Source of the DNA: Branchinecta lynchi
Taxonomy: Eukaryota; Arthropoda; Branchiopoda; Anostraca; Branchinectidae
Direction of reading: 5' to 3'
DNA: 64,000 nucleotides
Assembly (NCBI GenBank): GCA_023053575.1
Contig: JAKZAP010000020.1
Span: 16,487,998-16,551,997, forward strand
This document shows, piece after piece, positions 62,301-63,715 of this stretch. The position numbers and the translations under genes are program-made. The first letter of the stretch is position 1, and the number at the start of each line of letters is the position of its first letter. The notes below the pieces were generated by a model that searched no databases, was not told the DNA's origin, and saw only the letters and a program-made list of their open reading frames with translations.

Positions 62301-63715
62301 CTTACTGGGGTAAATTTTAGTACTTTCCAAATATACCTTAAAGGTAAGTAATTGTTTTGCACTTGCCTTATGAAACCTATTTATCGGCCAAAGATAGCAC
62401 CGATAAGGAAGATTCCTACTCGTATATTGCGGCGGGGTCAGTGAAAATGAGTAAAAGAATATCACTCTTCTCCGAGAGTTGGAACGACGTCTAAACACGG
62501 TCCAAAAGTCCTGACTAGCGCCCTGCCACCAAACAAGTGGCTCTTCAAAATCACCATCACTGGGATTCCGGGAAACCCCCGCCCCCCCCCCCCCCCCAAG
62601 TGTCCGGATCGAGTACAATTGTCTAAACGATTTATCTAGAGCACATGCTTGTACTTCCCAGCAAGTTTCACTCCGATCCCTCCATTCTAACCGTTTCTTG
62701 AAATTTCCGGTCTCCCCCCCCCAGCTCCCCCCTGGCTATCGAATCCGGTCAAGACTTTAAACGGGACATCACAGACATATAATCCACCTCAGTTATTAAG
62801 TTTCATTACAATCCGATCACCCGTTCGGAAGTTACACACTCCTCAATTTTCCGGATTCCCCTGCCCTCAACTCCCCCCCAAAATGGTCGGATCGGAAAAC
62901 TGATTATGTCTAAATTTGTTTGATCCGGTCTCTGATATGCCTGCCAAGTTTCATGGTCCAAGCACAACTGGAAGTACTTTAACTCGAAAAAGTCTGACAA
63001 AATGCCCTAAATTTTCAAGTTTCCAGCGCCCTCCACTGATTATTTCCAGGTTAGTTTGGTCGGGTCCCTGATATGCCTGCCAAGTTTCATTGTTCTAGCA
63101 CATCTGGAAGTACCCTAACTCGAAAAAGTGTGACAAAAAACTCGGACAGACCGACAGACGGAATTGTGATCGGTATATGGCACTTGATGGCCATAAAAAT
63201 ACAAGCTCATACAGGTACCACAAATCACACAGAAATTCCACTATTTGAAAATCGATTATTCGTGAATAGCGGAGCAACAAAGTAACGCATTTTCATCTGG
63301 GCTTCAAGCCTAATTAAATGAATGAGTGATGGATACCTAGATTTTCCTGTCTCGGCCCTTTTCGGTTAAACTTTAAAGATGGCCGAGAGAAAGTTGACAA
63401 ATCGTTTATGTAACTAAATGACTCTCCATGAGAGACGTTCATATCTTTTGGGCGGAGAAGACGTTAATAGTTGTCACAAGTACATCATTATTGATCTTCA
63501 GAGGATTAAACTGAACAAATAAAAGTGTACTTACTTTTACAGCCTCCAACGTCGAATCCATAGTATTCATCGGCACAACTGGCACACTTCCGGCCTTGAA
63601 CACCTTTGTGACACTCGCACTGTCCTGAAAGCGAATCACAGACCTCCGACGTCACAGACCCCAGGTCGTTACAGTCACACCGAGGACAGCCTTCGGCAAG
63701 GTTCCCGAAGCCGTT
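11253..63715 (-). CDS. LAMA5-like: Laminin alpha chain (alpha3/5 type), internal part of gene: six LE-module exons
   Basis: The gene encodes a subunit of the laminin heterotrimer, secreted into the basement membrane. Six exons (63535-63715, 32747-32853, 25868-26054, 24236-24375, 17601-17837, 11253-11393) are joined by introns of 30681, 6692, 1492, 6398 and 6207 bp. Intron phases after each exon are 1, 0, 1, 0 and 0, every junction restores an LE module, and the 993 nt total is exactly 331 codons. The product holds two partial and six complete LE modules. Six or more LE modules directly before a laminin-IV lead-in fits alpha chains and not gamma chains (fewer there) or beta chains (no such domain). 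The run 'CEPC ... CVCPP ... GGCK ... FPNCRRC ... NPDGCTSCFCFG' follows the order I know for alpha3/alpha5 chains. No start codon, signal peptide, coiled coil or G domains fall in the window. The span includes introns; only the six exons are coding. Confidence 0.9.
11394..12600. other. Intron sequence without a gene
   Basis: Homopolymer C, T and G runs lie at about 11791-11802 and 11860-11878. At 12263-12347 a block (CTTATATAAGTTTCAGGGCA, CCCAAGATGGCTCCC) is the reverse complement of 12951-13018. No coding signal is seen. Confidence 0.5.
12611..12791. mobile_element. hAT-like MITE, CAGGCCCGTA family, copy 1
   Basis: The right end, AATTCCTGGGTACGGACCTG, matches the inverse of the left end at 31130. 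Flanks CATGATAG (12603-12610) and CATGATGG (12792-12799) form an 8-bp duplication with one difference. The interior has C/A homopolymers and no coding sequence. Confidence 0.7.
12951..14511. other. Intron sequence with inverted arms; no gene
   Basis: 12951-13018 mirrors 12263-12347. 13034-13072 (ACGAAAGAAATAGAAAACCG) mirrors 13503-13540 (CGGTTTTCTATTTCTTTCGT) across about 430 bp. G and T runs lie near 14231 and 14341. Short open frames here have no recognisable product. Confidence 0.5.
14512..14815. mobile_element. MITE, CCCGATGAAAAATTT family, copy 1
   Basis: Perfect 15-bp terminal inverted repeats (CCCGATGAAAAATTT / AAATTTTTCATCGGG) enclose about 270 bp rich in CTACTA/TAGTAG words (GCATGCAGTACTAACGATGC, CAAGGCTACCGTGTTACTGC). 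Further copies lie at 20882-21185 and 48981-49273. No coding capacity. Confidence 0.85.
14816..15440. other. Intron sequence, nothing recognised
   Basis: Mostly A+T-rich single-copy-looking sequence. I see no gene, repeat pair or strong hairpin in it. Confidence 0.5.
15441..15885. repeat. Family C repeat, two diverged tandem units
   Basis: Two blocks about 190 bp apart share CCGT(T/C)CATAAATTAGGCAA, a GGCAAC(C/T)GGT stretch, CTAAAATCGAGA and a closing CAGAA. CGGCACCGACCG and GGTGCCGGCA words make the region rich in CCGG palindromes. Related pieces lie near 5160, 44530 and 52200. Confidence 0.6.
15925..16385 (-). repeat. Dispersed repeat, inverted copy of 5705-6180
   Basis: It shares GGACACCTGAACAATGAAAC, ATGGCCACGGAGAGCATTCT and TTGTATAGCGCTGGACGGAT with the reverse complement of 5705-6180. 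The small open frames overlapping it on both strands are therefore repeat sequence. Confidence 0.65.
16440..17520. repeat. Two diverged tandem copies of a TTTAAAG-type element
   Basis: The halves (about 16450-17020 and 17020-17520) align through TTATTTTTATATC, an ACGCGG(A/G)GA block, a GAAATGTTC(A/G)ATT block and an ending of TTCAAGC(C/A)TATTTAA. The junction contains TTTAAAGTTTAACTGAAAAG, the end of the element at 30040-30499. No coding sequence. Confidence 0.55.
17601..17837 (-). CDS. LAMA5-like: Laminin alpha exon E
   Basis: This 237-bp exon (79 codons, phase 0 to 0) has acceptor CCTTTTTAG|CCTTGT and donor AAG|GTAAGC. It encodes a complete LE module (PCTCKGDG ... FPNC) and the first part of the next (RRCEC ... 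CPCK). The second module is unusual: between its third cysteine and CPCK lies an extra Cys-x-Cys unit (DGLCQCDA followed by DGQCPCK), giving ten cysteines once the following exon is added. The base composition is clearly richer in G+C than the flanking introns. Confidence 0.93.
18121..18420 (+). mobile_element. Family A fragment
   Basis: It carries the left end (AATAAGACCAAAGATTTCGA, GGGATCCCC) and parts of two diverged internal units with CGGATTCCGAACGA, then breaks off near 18415. Lies in the intron between exons D and E of the laminin gene... more exactly below exon D and above exon E in coordinates. Confidence 0.65.
18815..19060. repeat. Short degenerate tandem repeat (CGACTGTT words)
   Basis: Units of about 25-35 bp built from ACGACTG(T/A)...TTACGA(A/G)AAA recur six or seven times between two ATTTACCGACTGGC / TTTTACCGACTGGC edges. 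No coding sequence. Confidence 0.5.
19150..19720 (+). pseudogene. Non-LTR retrotransposon C-terminal fragment with CPLC finger
   Basis: The 165-codon frame at 19223-19720 contains a basic stretch (FRKKVFERKRNR), then CPLCLIGEDSVAHLLRQC, the C-x2-C-x8-H-x4-C finger found at the C-terminus of many LINE reverse transcriptases (R1/I/Jockey groups). A Phe-Lys-Leu-Gly-Leu motif upstream also occurs at 43674-44144. There is no polymerase domain, so it is 5' truncated. Confidence 0.7.
19720..19800 (-). repeat. Retroelement 3' tail, reverse orientation
   Basis: On the minus strand this reads TTTACTCCGCTTTTCC then ATGGCGGGTTACACAAATTT and ends in TTAC/TCAC tandem units, matching the tails at 3053-3170 and 38798-39053. 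Confidence 0.55.
19801..20210 (+). pseudogene. Second LINE C-terminal fragment with CPLC finger
   Basis: In the frame passing 19877 the sequence encodes CPLCHLDGNGLDHFLYRC followed by QELSHLRG, a Cys/His finger like that at 19223-19720, then a stop near 19965. The longer 128-residue open frame in another phase is therefore a shadow. It ends with TGGCTGAATAAACTCTATTC, a tail also seen at 19110-19140. Confidence 0.6.
20211..20880. other. Intron sequence, nothing recognised
   Basis: There is an A8 run at about 20273. No coding sequence, repeat partner or strong hairpin was found. Confidence 0.5.
20882..21185. mobile_element. MITE, CCCGATGAAAAATTT family, copy 2 (old)
   Basis: The interior aligns closely with 14512-14815 (GTAGCATGCAGTGCTAACTA, TTCTACTTCAAGGCTACCGT), but both ends are eroded (ACCCAATGAAAAATTT and ACATTTTACCC). 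Confidence 0.75.
21186..22905. other. Intron sequence, no gene recognised
   Basis: AAATTAACTTGACGTTCCTA / GTTCCTAAATTAACTGAG near 21410-21445 is a short direct repeat. The open frames of 60-100 codons here match nothing I know and lack splice or repeat support. Confidence 0.5.
23110..23462 (+). pseudogene. Non-LTR retrotransposon (CR1/L2-like) 3' end, frameshifted
   Basis: One frame encodes YKLCHGMYENVEADDIINF and LRGHSLKL. After a frame change comes SFKNRV, then NQLPEE, NSPSINRFKKEID. These match, in order, the well-known LINE C-terminal string of HGL ... RGHS.KL ... F..RV...WN.LP..V....S...FK..LD. The expected Trp before NQLP is a TGA stop. The element ends in T8 and (TTA)n at about 23445-23461. 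Clearly dead. Confidence 0.8.
23690..24145. repeat. Minisatellite, about 84-bp units
   Basis: TTTACCGACAGAGCTTTTG recurs near 23736, 23818, 23904, 23988 and 24069, each followed by a CACTGCCAATTTACCGA block. A half-unit pattern (ACCGACAAGAAGTTTC against ACCGACAGAGCTTTTG) is also visible. It lies about 90 bp from exon D of the laminin gene. Confidence 0.8.
24236..24375 (-). CDS. LAMA5-like: Laminin alpha exon D
   Basis: This 140-bp exon enters in phase 1 and leaves in phase 0, with donor AAG|GTACGT. It encodes one full LE module (ACEPC, CDPDTG, CVCPP, FCERC, IGGCK). The C-x-x-C opening and the compact first loop match the short module found at this position in alpha5 chains. The acceptor is TTTTTTTCAG|CATGTG. 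The pyrimidine tract directly follows a copy of the family B terminal hairpin (about 24376-24410), so the splice acceptor appears to sit at the edge of a mobile-element end. Confidence 0.93.
24376..24415. repeat. Family B terminal hairpin at a laminin splice acceptor
   Basis: AAAGAGCTGAAAGCTCATTT and GGCACTTGTA match the family B end found at 44391-44418, 52389-52412 and 56333-56350. On the gene's strand the hairpin is followed by CTCTTTTTTTCAG, which is the pyrimidine tract and AG of exon D. Confidence 0.7.
24790..25150 (-). mobile_element. Family B fragment
   Basis: It contains CATCTGGAAGTACCTCAACT CGCGA, a GATCCGGTCCGG block, ATCACCCGTTCGAACGTTA and CTCCCGTAGAATGGACGGAT, in the order seen at 53290-53990 and 57740-58560. 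Both ends are missing. Confidence 0.65.
25515..25823. mobile_element. hAT-like MITE, CAGGGTTGCCA family, short copy
   Basis: Ends CAGGGTTGCCACAT and ATGTGGCAGCCCTG are inverted repeats. Flanks CCAACCGT (25507-25514) and CCTACCGT (25824-25831) are an 8-bp duplication with one difference. The inside has repeated GTGTCATT...GCAG and ATTCCGACC words and no coding sequence. It lies within the intron below exon C. Confidence 0.75.
25868..26054 (-). CDS. LAMA5-like: Laminin alpha exon C
   Basis: This 187-bp exon has acceptor TTTTTATAG|CCTGGC and donor AAAG|GTAAGT (phase 0 to 1). It begins with PGYWNLS, the hydrophobic end of the module opened in the previous exon. It then encodes one complete LE module with CDPIGS, SGQCPC, GGIHCDAC and EGCK, all eight cysteines present. 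A short hAT-like element (25515-25823) sits 44 bp beyond its donor inside the following intron. Confidence 0.93.
26055..27470. other. Intron sequence, no gene recognised
   Basis: A+T-rich, without repeat partners found by eye in this window except a GAGGAGGAGC(C/T)A pair near 26963 and 27143. The open frames carry no known motif. Confidence 0.45.
27470..28200 (+). pseudogene. Tyrosine-recombinase element, 3' end, copy 1
   Basis: The frame at 27414-27728 contains IVQNHIGWKSRDMLERYTS, which fits the H-x-G-W-x-S ... Y catalytic end of tyrosine recombinases of Crypton/DIRS type (Tyr as nucleophile). Up to 27610 and again from 27935 to 28200 the DNA matches 29895-30720. The intervening 27612-27935 is an insertion bordered by AGGTTT on both sides, which breaks the gene. 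No upstream recombinase region is present. Confidence 0.6.
28315..28400. repeat. C-rich tract
   Basis: A run of about 16 C at 28358-28373 followed by CGCGTCATCCCCCCCTCCCC. The glycine-rich frame on the other strand is a by-product. Confidence 0.7.
28740..28987. mobile_element. CAGGGTTGCCA-family relative (partial)
   Basis: ATTCCGACCAGAAGCGA, GTGTCATTTTTGCAG, GGGCCAAAAGCCACTCTCTAA and GATGTGACAACCCCGG match 25600-25823 in order. The left terminal repeat is not recognisable. Confidence 0.6.
29119..29476. mobile_element. MITE with long inverted repeats (GTTATCTGTT family), copy 1
   Basis: The ends CACTGTCAGAAGTTTCATAA and its inverse are followed by about 100 bp of further inverted sequence including GATAACACTTCGGATGTTAT. 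The centre has GGCGGTTTTTCGGTTCTTCC and CATCATGACGATAA-like sequence shared with copies at 33358-33726 and 53532-53888. No coding sequence. Confidence 0.85.
29477..29778. repeat. Tandem array of one MITE end
   Basis: Three extra units of about 101 bp, each running GATAACATC(C/A)GAAGTGTTAT ... GAAACTTCTGA(T/C)AGTG, follow the complete element directly. All have the same orientation and no matching opposite end. Confidence 0.85.
29895..30725 (+). pseudogene. Tyrosine-recombinase element, 3' end, copy 2 (split)
   Basis: 29895-30025 encodes IVQNRVGWKSRDMLKR in frame with NRLAQVTYSAKVW, a variant of copy 1 that has already lost the ERY tyrosine context. The 3' non-coding part (AACATTTTCCAAATACATTG ... 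CGTGACCGGAGGATTCGG) resumes after 30500. The gap is the short element at 30040-30499. Confidence 0.6.
30040..30499. mobile_element. Short TTAA-type inverted-repeat element
   Basis: TTTAAAG stands at both ends (30033-30039 and 30493-30499). Inside, AGTTTAACTGAAAAGG and CTTTTCAGTTACAATT are inverted. Copy 1 of the host repeat at about 27975-27990 shows the empty site CAGTTTAAAGATCCG. Relatives lie at 55425-55878, 17020-17520 and 63225-63383. The TTAA core suggests piggyBac-like mobilisation (inference). Confidence 0.75.
30765..31068. repeat. Long inverted repeat, about 90-bp arms
   Basis: Left arm 30765-30857 and right arm 30975-31068 pair almost throughout (GTAGTTTGGCTCTTGTTTTG against CAAAACAAGAGCCAAACTAC; GGTTCTTGTTTCCAAAAAGT against ACTTTTTGGAAACAAGAACT). 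The loop is about 117 nt. It may be a foldback element. Confidence 0.85.
31130..31314. mobile_element. hAT-like MITE, CAGGCCCGTA family, copy 2
   Basis: Left end CAGGCCCGTACCCAGGAATT, right end CTGGATACGGCCTTG. Flanks CTCATAGC (31122-31129) and CTCATAAC (31315-31322) give an 8-bp duplication with one difference. It has subterminal G runs and a conserved GGAAAAGCCTATAAA core. Confidence 0.75.
31323..32745. other. Intron sequence; weak family A fragment
   Basis: AAAGTTCGGCCGGAATCCGA near 32338-32360 is the only recognisable piece (family A, reversed). The remainder is A/G-rich with no coding sequence. Confidence 0.45.
32747..32853 (-). CDS. LAMA5-like: Laminin alpha exon B
   Basis: This 107-bp exon has acceptor TTTCGTTTCAG|GTTGCC and donor GAG|GTAAGG. 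It enters in phase 1 and leaves in phase 0. It encodes cysteines 1 to 7 of an LE module (CHCHEAGS ... GQCIC ... GRACESCE). The module finishes in the next exon with PGYWNLS...GC, so the two exons validate each other. The exon stands alone: the next upstream exon is 30.7 kb away and the next downstream one 6.7 kb away, both across repeats. Confidence 0.93.
33358..33726. mobile_element. GTTATCTGTT MITE, copy 2
   Basis: Ends CACAGTCAGAAGTTTAATAA and TTATGAAACTTCTGACAGTG. The long inverted arms and the central AAAAACCGCCAAAAAG / GACATCATGACGATAA segment match copies at 29119 and 53532. Confidence 0.85.
33775..33830. repeat. Short tandem duplication
   Basis: GCAGTCTGGATCATTTAACC AGT occurs twice in direct order (about 33770 and 33801), spaced 31 bp. 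Confidence 0.75.
34591..34974. mobile_element. Composite GTTATCTGTT MITE with nested inner copy
   Basis: The outer ends are CACTGTCAGAAGTTTCATAG and ATGAAACTTCTGATAGTG. Between them, arms with ATTTCGTGCCTAGATCT / AGATCTAGGCACGAAAT form a second inverted repeat. At 34733-34808 another CACTGTCAGATGTTACATAA start with GATGCGCGGTTTCAACAGAT is enclosed. Confidence 0.75.
34975..35575. other. Intron sequence, nothing recognised
   Basis: A+T-rich, no coding sequence or repeat partner seen. Confidence 0.45.
35600..36053 (+). pseudogene. LINE C-terminal fragment with CPMC finger
   Basis: Around 35672 a frame encodes CPMCGEMNEDICHLLCDC and RELRG. After a G run at 35730-35740 another frame gives LREEIFG, MGSKDFKEIR and a stop near 35880. 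The minus-strand fragment at 43674-44144 shows CPMCGVEGEDAVHLMCYC, LRKEVFG, MGSKCFGDLR at the same spacings, so both belong to one LINE group, and the G run has shifted the frame. The 3' end is AATAAATCATTCATTCATTC. Confidence 0.75.
36070..36960 (+). mobile_element. Family A element, diverged copy
   Basis: Left end ACAAGACCAAAGGTTTCGAC GGGATCCG, then several degenerate units with GGCCGGATTCCG(A/G)GCGAACTA and a right part TCACTTAATTTGAAACTGCC. It is broken at 36960 by the CAGGCCCGTA-family MITE. Confidence 0.65.
36964..37159. mobile_element. hAT-like MITE, CAGGCCCGTA family, copy 3
   Basis: CAAGGCCGTATCCATG at the left and CTCCTGGATACGGGCCTG at the right are inverted repeats. The interior has long C and G runs and the shared TATAGGCTTTTCCCTC block. 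It is the reverse orientation of 31130-31314. Confidence 0.7.
37160..37960. other. Intron sequence, nothing recognised
   Basis: Includes a short internal repeat of GGCCTAGGGTGC words near 37485-37530. No coding sequence is recognised. Confidence 0.45.
37968..38345 (+). repeat. GACCTGTCTTAC repeat, copy 1
   Basis: About 380 bp from GACCTGTCTTACCTG to GTGCGAGGGGTCCTTTAAGG. It matches the reverse complement of 39772-40155 and, in direct orientation, 61308-61672 (CCATAATCACTCCA, GACCCCAATT, GCTGTCGACGGT, AAAACCGTGGG). Its ends carry AAGGACC / GGTCCTT. Confidence 0.75.
38540..39230. repeat. Three tandem units of about 160 bp, one interrupted
   Basis: Units at about 38540-38635 (partial), 38636-38797 and 39054-39230 share CTTATGGAGAAAATAATCTA, CTAAACCTATCCACTTCTTA and TGAAAATATCCACCGG. 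The second and third are separated by a retroelement tail (38798-39053) with TATA on both sides. Confidence 0.8.
38798..39053 (+). mobile_element. Retroelement 3' tail inserted in the tandem units
   Basis: It splits TTTGTATACTGAAAATATCC, with TATA repeated at both borders. Its end, ACTCCGCTGTTACG ... AGCGGGTCATAAATAAAATA, matches the tail at 3053-3170. Confidence 0.7.
39146..39439 (-). CDS. Unrecognised small ORF with signal-peptide-like start
   Basis: 97 codons from a first Met, or 89 from the second (MQLLCYPVILWITLVVTEVAG). That segment looks like a signal peptide with a hydrophobic core and small residues near the likely cut. The rest is Gly/Lys/Tyr-rich and ends in the 160-bp tandem unit (KKTGGYFQYTKDHYKKW). 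The same codons, including the stop, are intact in the other units, each preceded by TTTTGAAG, which could act as an acceptor. No homologue is recognised. It may be a chance frame in repeat DNA. Confidence 0.2.
   Translation of the reverse strand: MIKRCVQKMQLLCYPVILWITLVVTEVAGNCLTFPACLYDVTTVASRGKLPLGVSPGPPAVTGKAKVKKTGGYFQYTKDHYKKWIGLAKGYLYSYTF
39772..40155 (-). repeat. GACCTGTCTTAC repeat, copy 2 (inverted)
   Basis: Reverse-oriented partner of 37968-38345, at first glance about 85% identical. Together they bracket the tandem units at 38540-39230. Confidence 0.75.
40156..41890. other. Intron sequence, no gene recognised
   Basis: A segment with ACTAAAAAGAGGCACGG words at 40888-40962 and its inverse at 41115-41140 also matches the first 30 bases of the window. 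CCTTTAAAGTTC(A/C) with AAGCCT(C/T)CAAATGATGATGC is duplicated at 40757-40800 and 41238-41282. The 103-codon minus-strand frame near 41508-41819 has no recognisable domain. Confidence 0.5.
41895..43555 (+). mobile_element. Family B block, forward units
   Basis: It starts at CTCAAGTGCCATAGACAG, then a (CTGT)n tract, then four to five diverged units of about 270-400 bp. Each has a GACGATGAAA(C/A)TTGGCA, TATCAGGGACC(C/A)(G/C)ACC, GATCCGGCCATCGTGGGG, CATGCATAACTTTGGAA and CCGGACCGGATCCGATAAC set of blocks. No unit codes for protein. It ends where a LINE is inserted. Confidence 0.75.
43556..44150 (-). pseudogene. LINE C-terminal fragment with CPMC finger, reverse strand
   Basis: The frame at 43674-44144 encodes KETWGEELYFKLGLGG, then CPMCGVEGEDAVHLMCYC, LRKEVFG and MGSKCFGDLR, closing with ELFL. 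The 3' end has (ATTC)n at 43556-43578, reading out on the minus strand. It is 5' truncated, without polymerase motifs. It stands between two family B blocks of opposite orientation. Confidence 0.8.
44391..44418. repeat. Family B terminal hairpin
   Basis: CAAGTGCCATATGAGCTTTC AGCTCTTG, with the pairing GAGCT(TTC)AGCTC. Same end as at 24376, 52389 and 56333. Confidence 0.75.
44640..45680 (-). mobile_element. Family B block, reverse units
   Basis: Units run opposite to 41895-43555 (TTTCATCG(A/T)C...GCACATCTGGAAGTACCTTAA CGCGATCACCGGAATTCC). They close with ACCGACAGACAGACCGACC, GTGATCGGTA and a 10-bp hairpin TGGCACTTGC ... GCAAGTGCCA at 45641-45668. Confidence 0.75.
45681..48607. other. Intron sequence, no gene recognised
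   Basis: Contains the dispersed GATGCTTTGGCAGCGATATT block (46508-46560, partner at 1018) and a repeated TCAAGCATCGTAGCTTTG / AAAGCTACGATGCTTTGG inverted pair at about 46504-46582. The open frames near 47923-48535 on the minus strand have no known motif. Confidence 0.45.
48608..49620 (+). mobile_element. Family B element with nested MITE
   Basis: Starts ACGAGCTCATATGGCACTTC and continues with GTAGGTGGTGTGAGAAAC, as in the copy at 52388. Blocks CCCTCCCCACCGTGCT and CCTAAAATATGTC(A)ATCTAA also agree. The MITE at 48981-49273 splits it, and the right end fades near GTCGGGTCCTTAAGTCTAT. Confidence 0.75.
48981..49273. mobile_element. MITE, CCCGATGAAAAATTT family, copy 3
   Basis: Ends CCCGATGAAAAATTTATC and AAAGTTTTCATCGGG, interior as in 14512-14815. 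Inserted within a family B element, so it is younger than that host copy. Confidence 0.85.
50281..51455 (+). mobile_element. Family A element nested in the hAT-like element
   Basis: Starts AACAAGACCAAAGGTTTCGA and ends TATTGGGATCCCAAAAA. It has diverged 137-bp units. In place of the long (ACGG)n tract there is only a short AGACAGACAGAC run. It is itself interrupted at 50859-51039. Confidence 0.8.
50859..51039 (+). mobile_element. Retroelement 3' tail nested in family A
   Basis: ACATA flanks it on both sides (50854-50858 and 51040-51044). It ends with TTGTACCTTACCTTACCTT, a short 5-bp tandem tail. Removing it restores TTTTCACATAAGTGTTCAGC, the family A sequence seen elsewhere. Confidence 0.8.
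51840..52102 (+). repeat. LINE 3' end with (ATTC)n tail
   Basis: ACATTTTATGTAAAGATGGG, TAATAAACAT and ATTCATTCATTCATTCA resemble the 3' ends of the CPMC-finger LINEs at 36053 and 43556. No coding part remains. Confidence 0.6.
52388..54140 (+). mobile_element. Family B element, most complete copy
   Basis: Left end AACAAGAGCTACGAGCTCAT ATGGCACTCG, internal units with CACCGGAATTCCGGGAAACC and CGATGGTCGGATCGGG-like blocks, then GACCGACCGACCGACCGACG at about 54092-54112 and CAGAAATTGCCATAAAAAGG. It is interrupted by the GTTATCTGTT MITE at 53532-53888. Confidence 0.75.
53532..53888. mobile_element. GTTATCTGTT MITE, copy 3
   Basis: Ends CGCTGTCGGAAGTTTCATAA and TTATGAAACTTCTGAGAGTG, inner arms and centre as in 33358-33726. 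It interrupts a family B element. Confidence 0.8.
54141..55424. other. Intron sequence; short tandem phrase
   Basis: TTTTAGTATGCCCTTCCTG recurs three times near 54826-54893. Otherwise nothing recognised. Confidence 0.5.
55425..55878. mobile_element. Short TTAA-type element, second copy
   Basis: ATTTAAAGTTTAAATGAAAA at the left and GGCTTTTCAAACTCGTAAAG at the right. The inside matches 30040-30499 (AATGCGTTACTTC, CGATTTTCAAATAG, TGTGCGCTTGTATCT-like blocks). Confidence 0.7.
56333..56700 (-). pseudogene. LINE C-terminal fragment inserted in a family B end
   Basis: The frame at 56453-56695 encodes LKKDIQALRSAYFRYLRF and DVTAKLALLHEG, homologous to the fragment at 1214-1606. On the minus strand it runs out to (ATT)n at 56341-56365, and the next sequence is AACAAGAGCTGTAAGCTCAT, a family B end broken at its ATAT. 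Confidence 0.65.
57080..57590 (+). pseudogene. Non-LTR retrotransposon 3' end (RT thumb/C-terminus)
   Basis: The frame at 57125-57478 encodes KTYCTQLYCLPLF, KLKVCFNNAFRHLL, SASQMFLENETESF and RRKAIVSFVARVEVS. This is the usual LINE order after the polymerase core (K.YC..LY...L ... Y..A.R.L ... S...MF ... R......F..R). The 3' end has AATAAATTGATTGATTGATT. No catalytic motifs remain. Confidence 0.75.
57640..58735 (-). mobile_element. Family B element
   Basis: Starts TAAGGAATGGTCGGATTTGG, with two to three units and C runs, and ends GACCGACCGACCGACGG, GATCGGTATATGGTACTTGG and the hairpin partner GGCAAGTGCCATAAAA. At about 57962-57998 TGAACAAGATCACCAG and CTGGTGATCTTGTTCATG form a perfect palindromic junction. 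Confidence 0.75.
58783..59067. mobile_element. GCGTGTTCC-family MITE, copy 2
   Basis: GAGCGTGTTCCACCC and GGGCGGAACACGCTC are 15-bp inverted ends with one mismatch, flanked by AAA on both sides. Inner blocks as in 74-279. Confidence 0.85.
59068..60372. other. Intron sequence, no gene recognised
   Basis: A+T-rich, a G run at 60070-60077; no repeat partner or coding motif seen. Confidence 0.45.
60373..60479. repeat. GTTATCTGTT MITE end fragment
   Basis: AACATCCTAAGTGTTATCTG CTGAAACCGCG ... TTATGAAACTTCTAACAG, one end only. Confidence 0.65.
60757..61074 (+). CDS. Unrecognised ORF preceded by an acceptor-like site
   Basis: 105 codons directly after TTTATTATTTACAG. The second half is charged (KVKRNLEHKEQKDRNK). 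It is followed by AATCAATCAATCAAT, which could be a retroelement tail. I recognise no domain. It may be a LINE relic or chance. Confidence 0.15.
   Translation: MNCEVYLFFNTVPVCLLGLHRERLKTQIGLDVSDTATNALELTSHLGEGDLEDSQVFGFRVKFLTVTCNIINNSVNFVVTEWKVKRNLEHKEQKDRNKSRSYPPH
61308..61672 (+). repeat. GACCTGTCTTAC repeat, single copy
   Basis: CAAGGACCTGTCTTACG to GTGCGAGCGGTCCTTTATGG, about 85% alike to 37968-38345. As it stands alone it shows that each arm of the 38-40 kb structure is a unit in itself. Confidence 0.75.
61865..62142. mobile_element. GCGTGTTCC-family MITE, copy 3 (inverted)
   Basis: On the minus strand it starts AGAGCGTGTTCCACCCTACT TACC near 62142 and ends with GGAACGGAAATAGTAACTAA and TTAGAAGGCTGG near 61875. 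The outer end is partly eroded (GAGCGTCC). Confidence 0.75.
62515..63205 (-). mobile_element. Family B element, truncated
   Basis: Units with ATCACTGGGATTCCGGGAAA, TTTATCTAGAGCACATGCTT and CAGGTTAGTTTGGTCGGGTC; right end GACAGACCGACAGACGG, GATCGGTATATGGCACTTGA, TACAAGCTCAT. C and G runs lie at 62580-62597 and 62716-62723. Confidence 0.7.
63225..63383. repeat. TTAA-type element fragment
   Basis: AAATCGATTATTCGTGAATAGCG-like and CTTTTCGGTTAAACTTTAAAG end, reverse orientation of 30040-30499; about 150 bp from the donor side of exon A. Confidence 0.6.
63535..63715 (-). CDS. LAMA5-like: Laminin alpha exon A (most upstream in window)
   Basis: This 181-bp exon has acceptor ...TTTTTTCAG before AACGGC and donor AAAA|GTAAGT. 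It enters in phase 0 and leaves in phase 1. It encodes the tail of one LE module (NGFGNLAEGC) and one complete eight-cysteine module running from PRCDC to GGCK. The spacing C-x-C, then C, GQC-x-C, RKC, SC and GGC is the standard LE pattern. The first base of the codon after the final Lys is supplied here, and the other two come from the exon at 32747-32853, giving Ser. The upstream part of the gene lies beyond the window. Confidence 0.93.

Noticed and set aside
32854..63534. Possibility of missed laminin exons in the 30.7-kb intron
   Set aside because: Exons A and B join in phase inside a normal inter-module position, and no further cysteine-rich frame with splice sites was seen.
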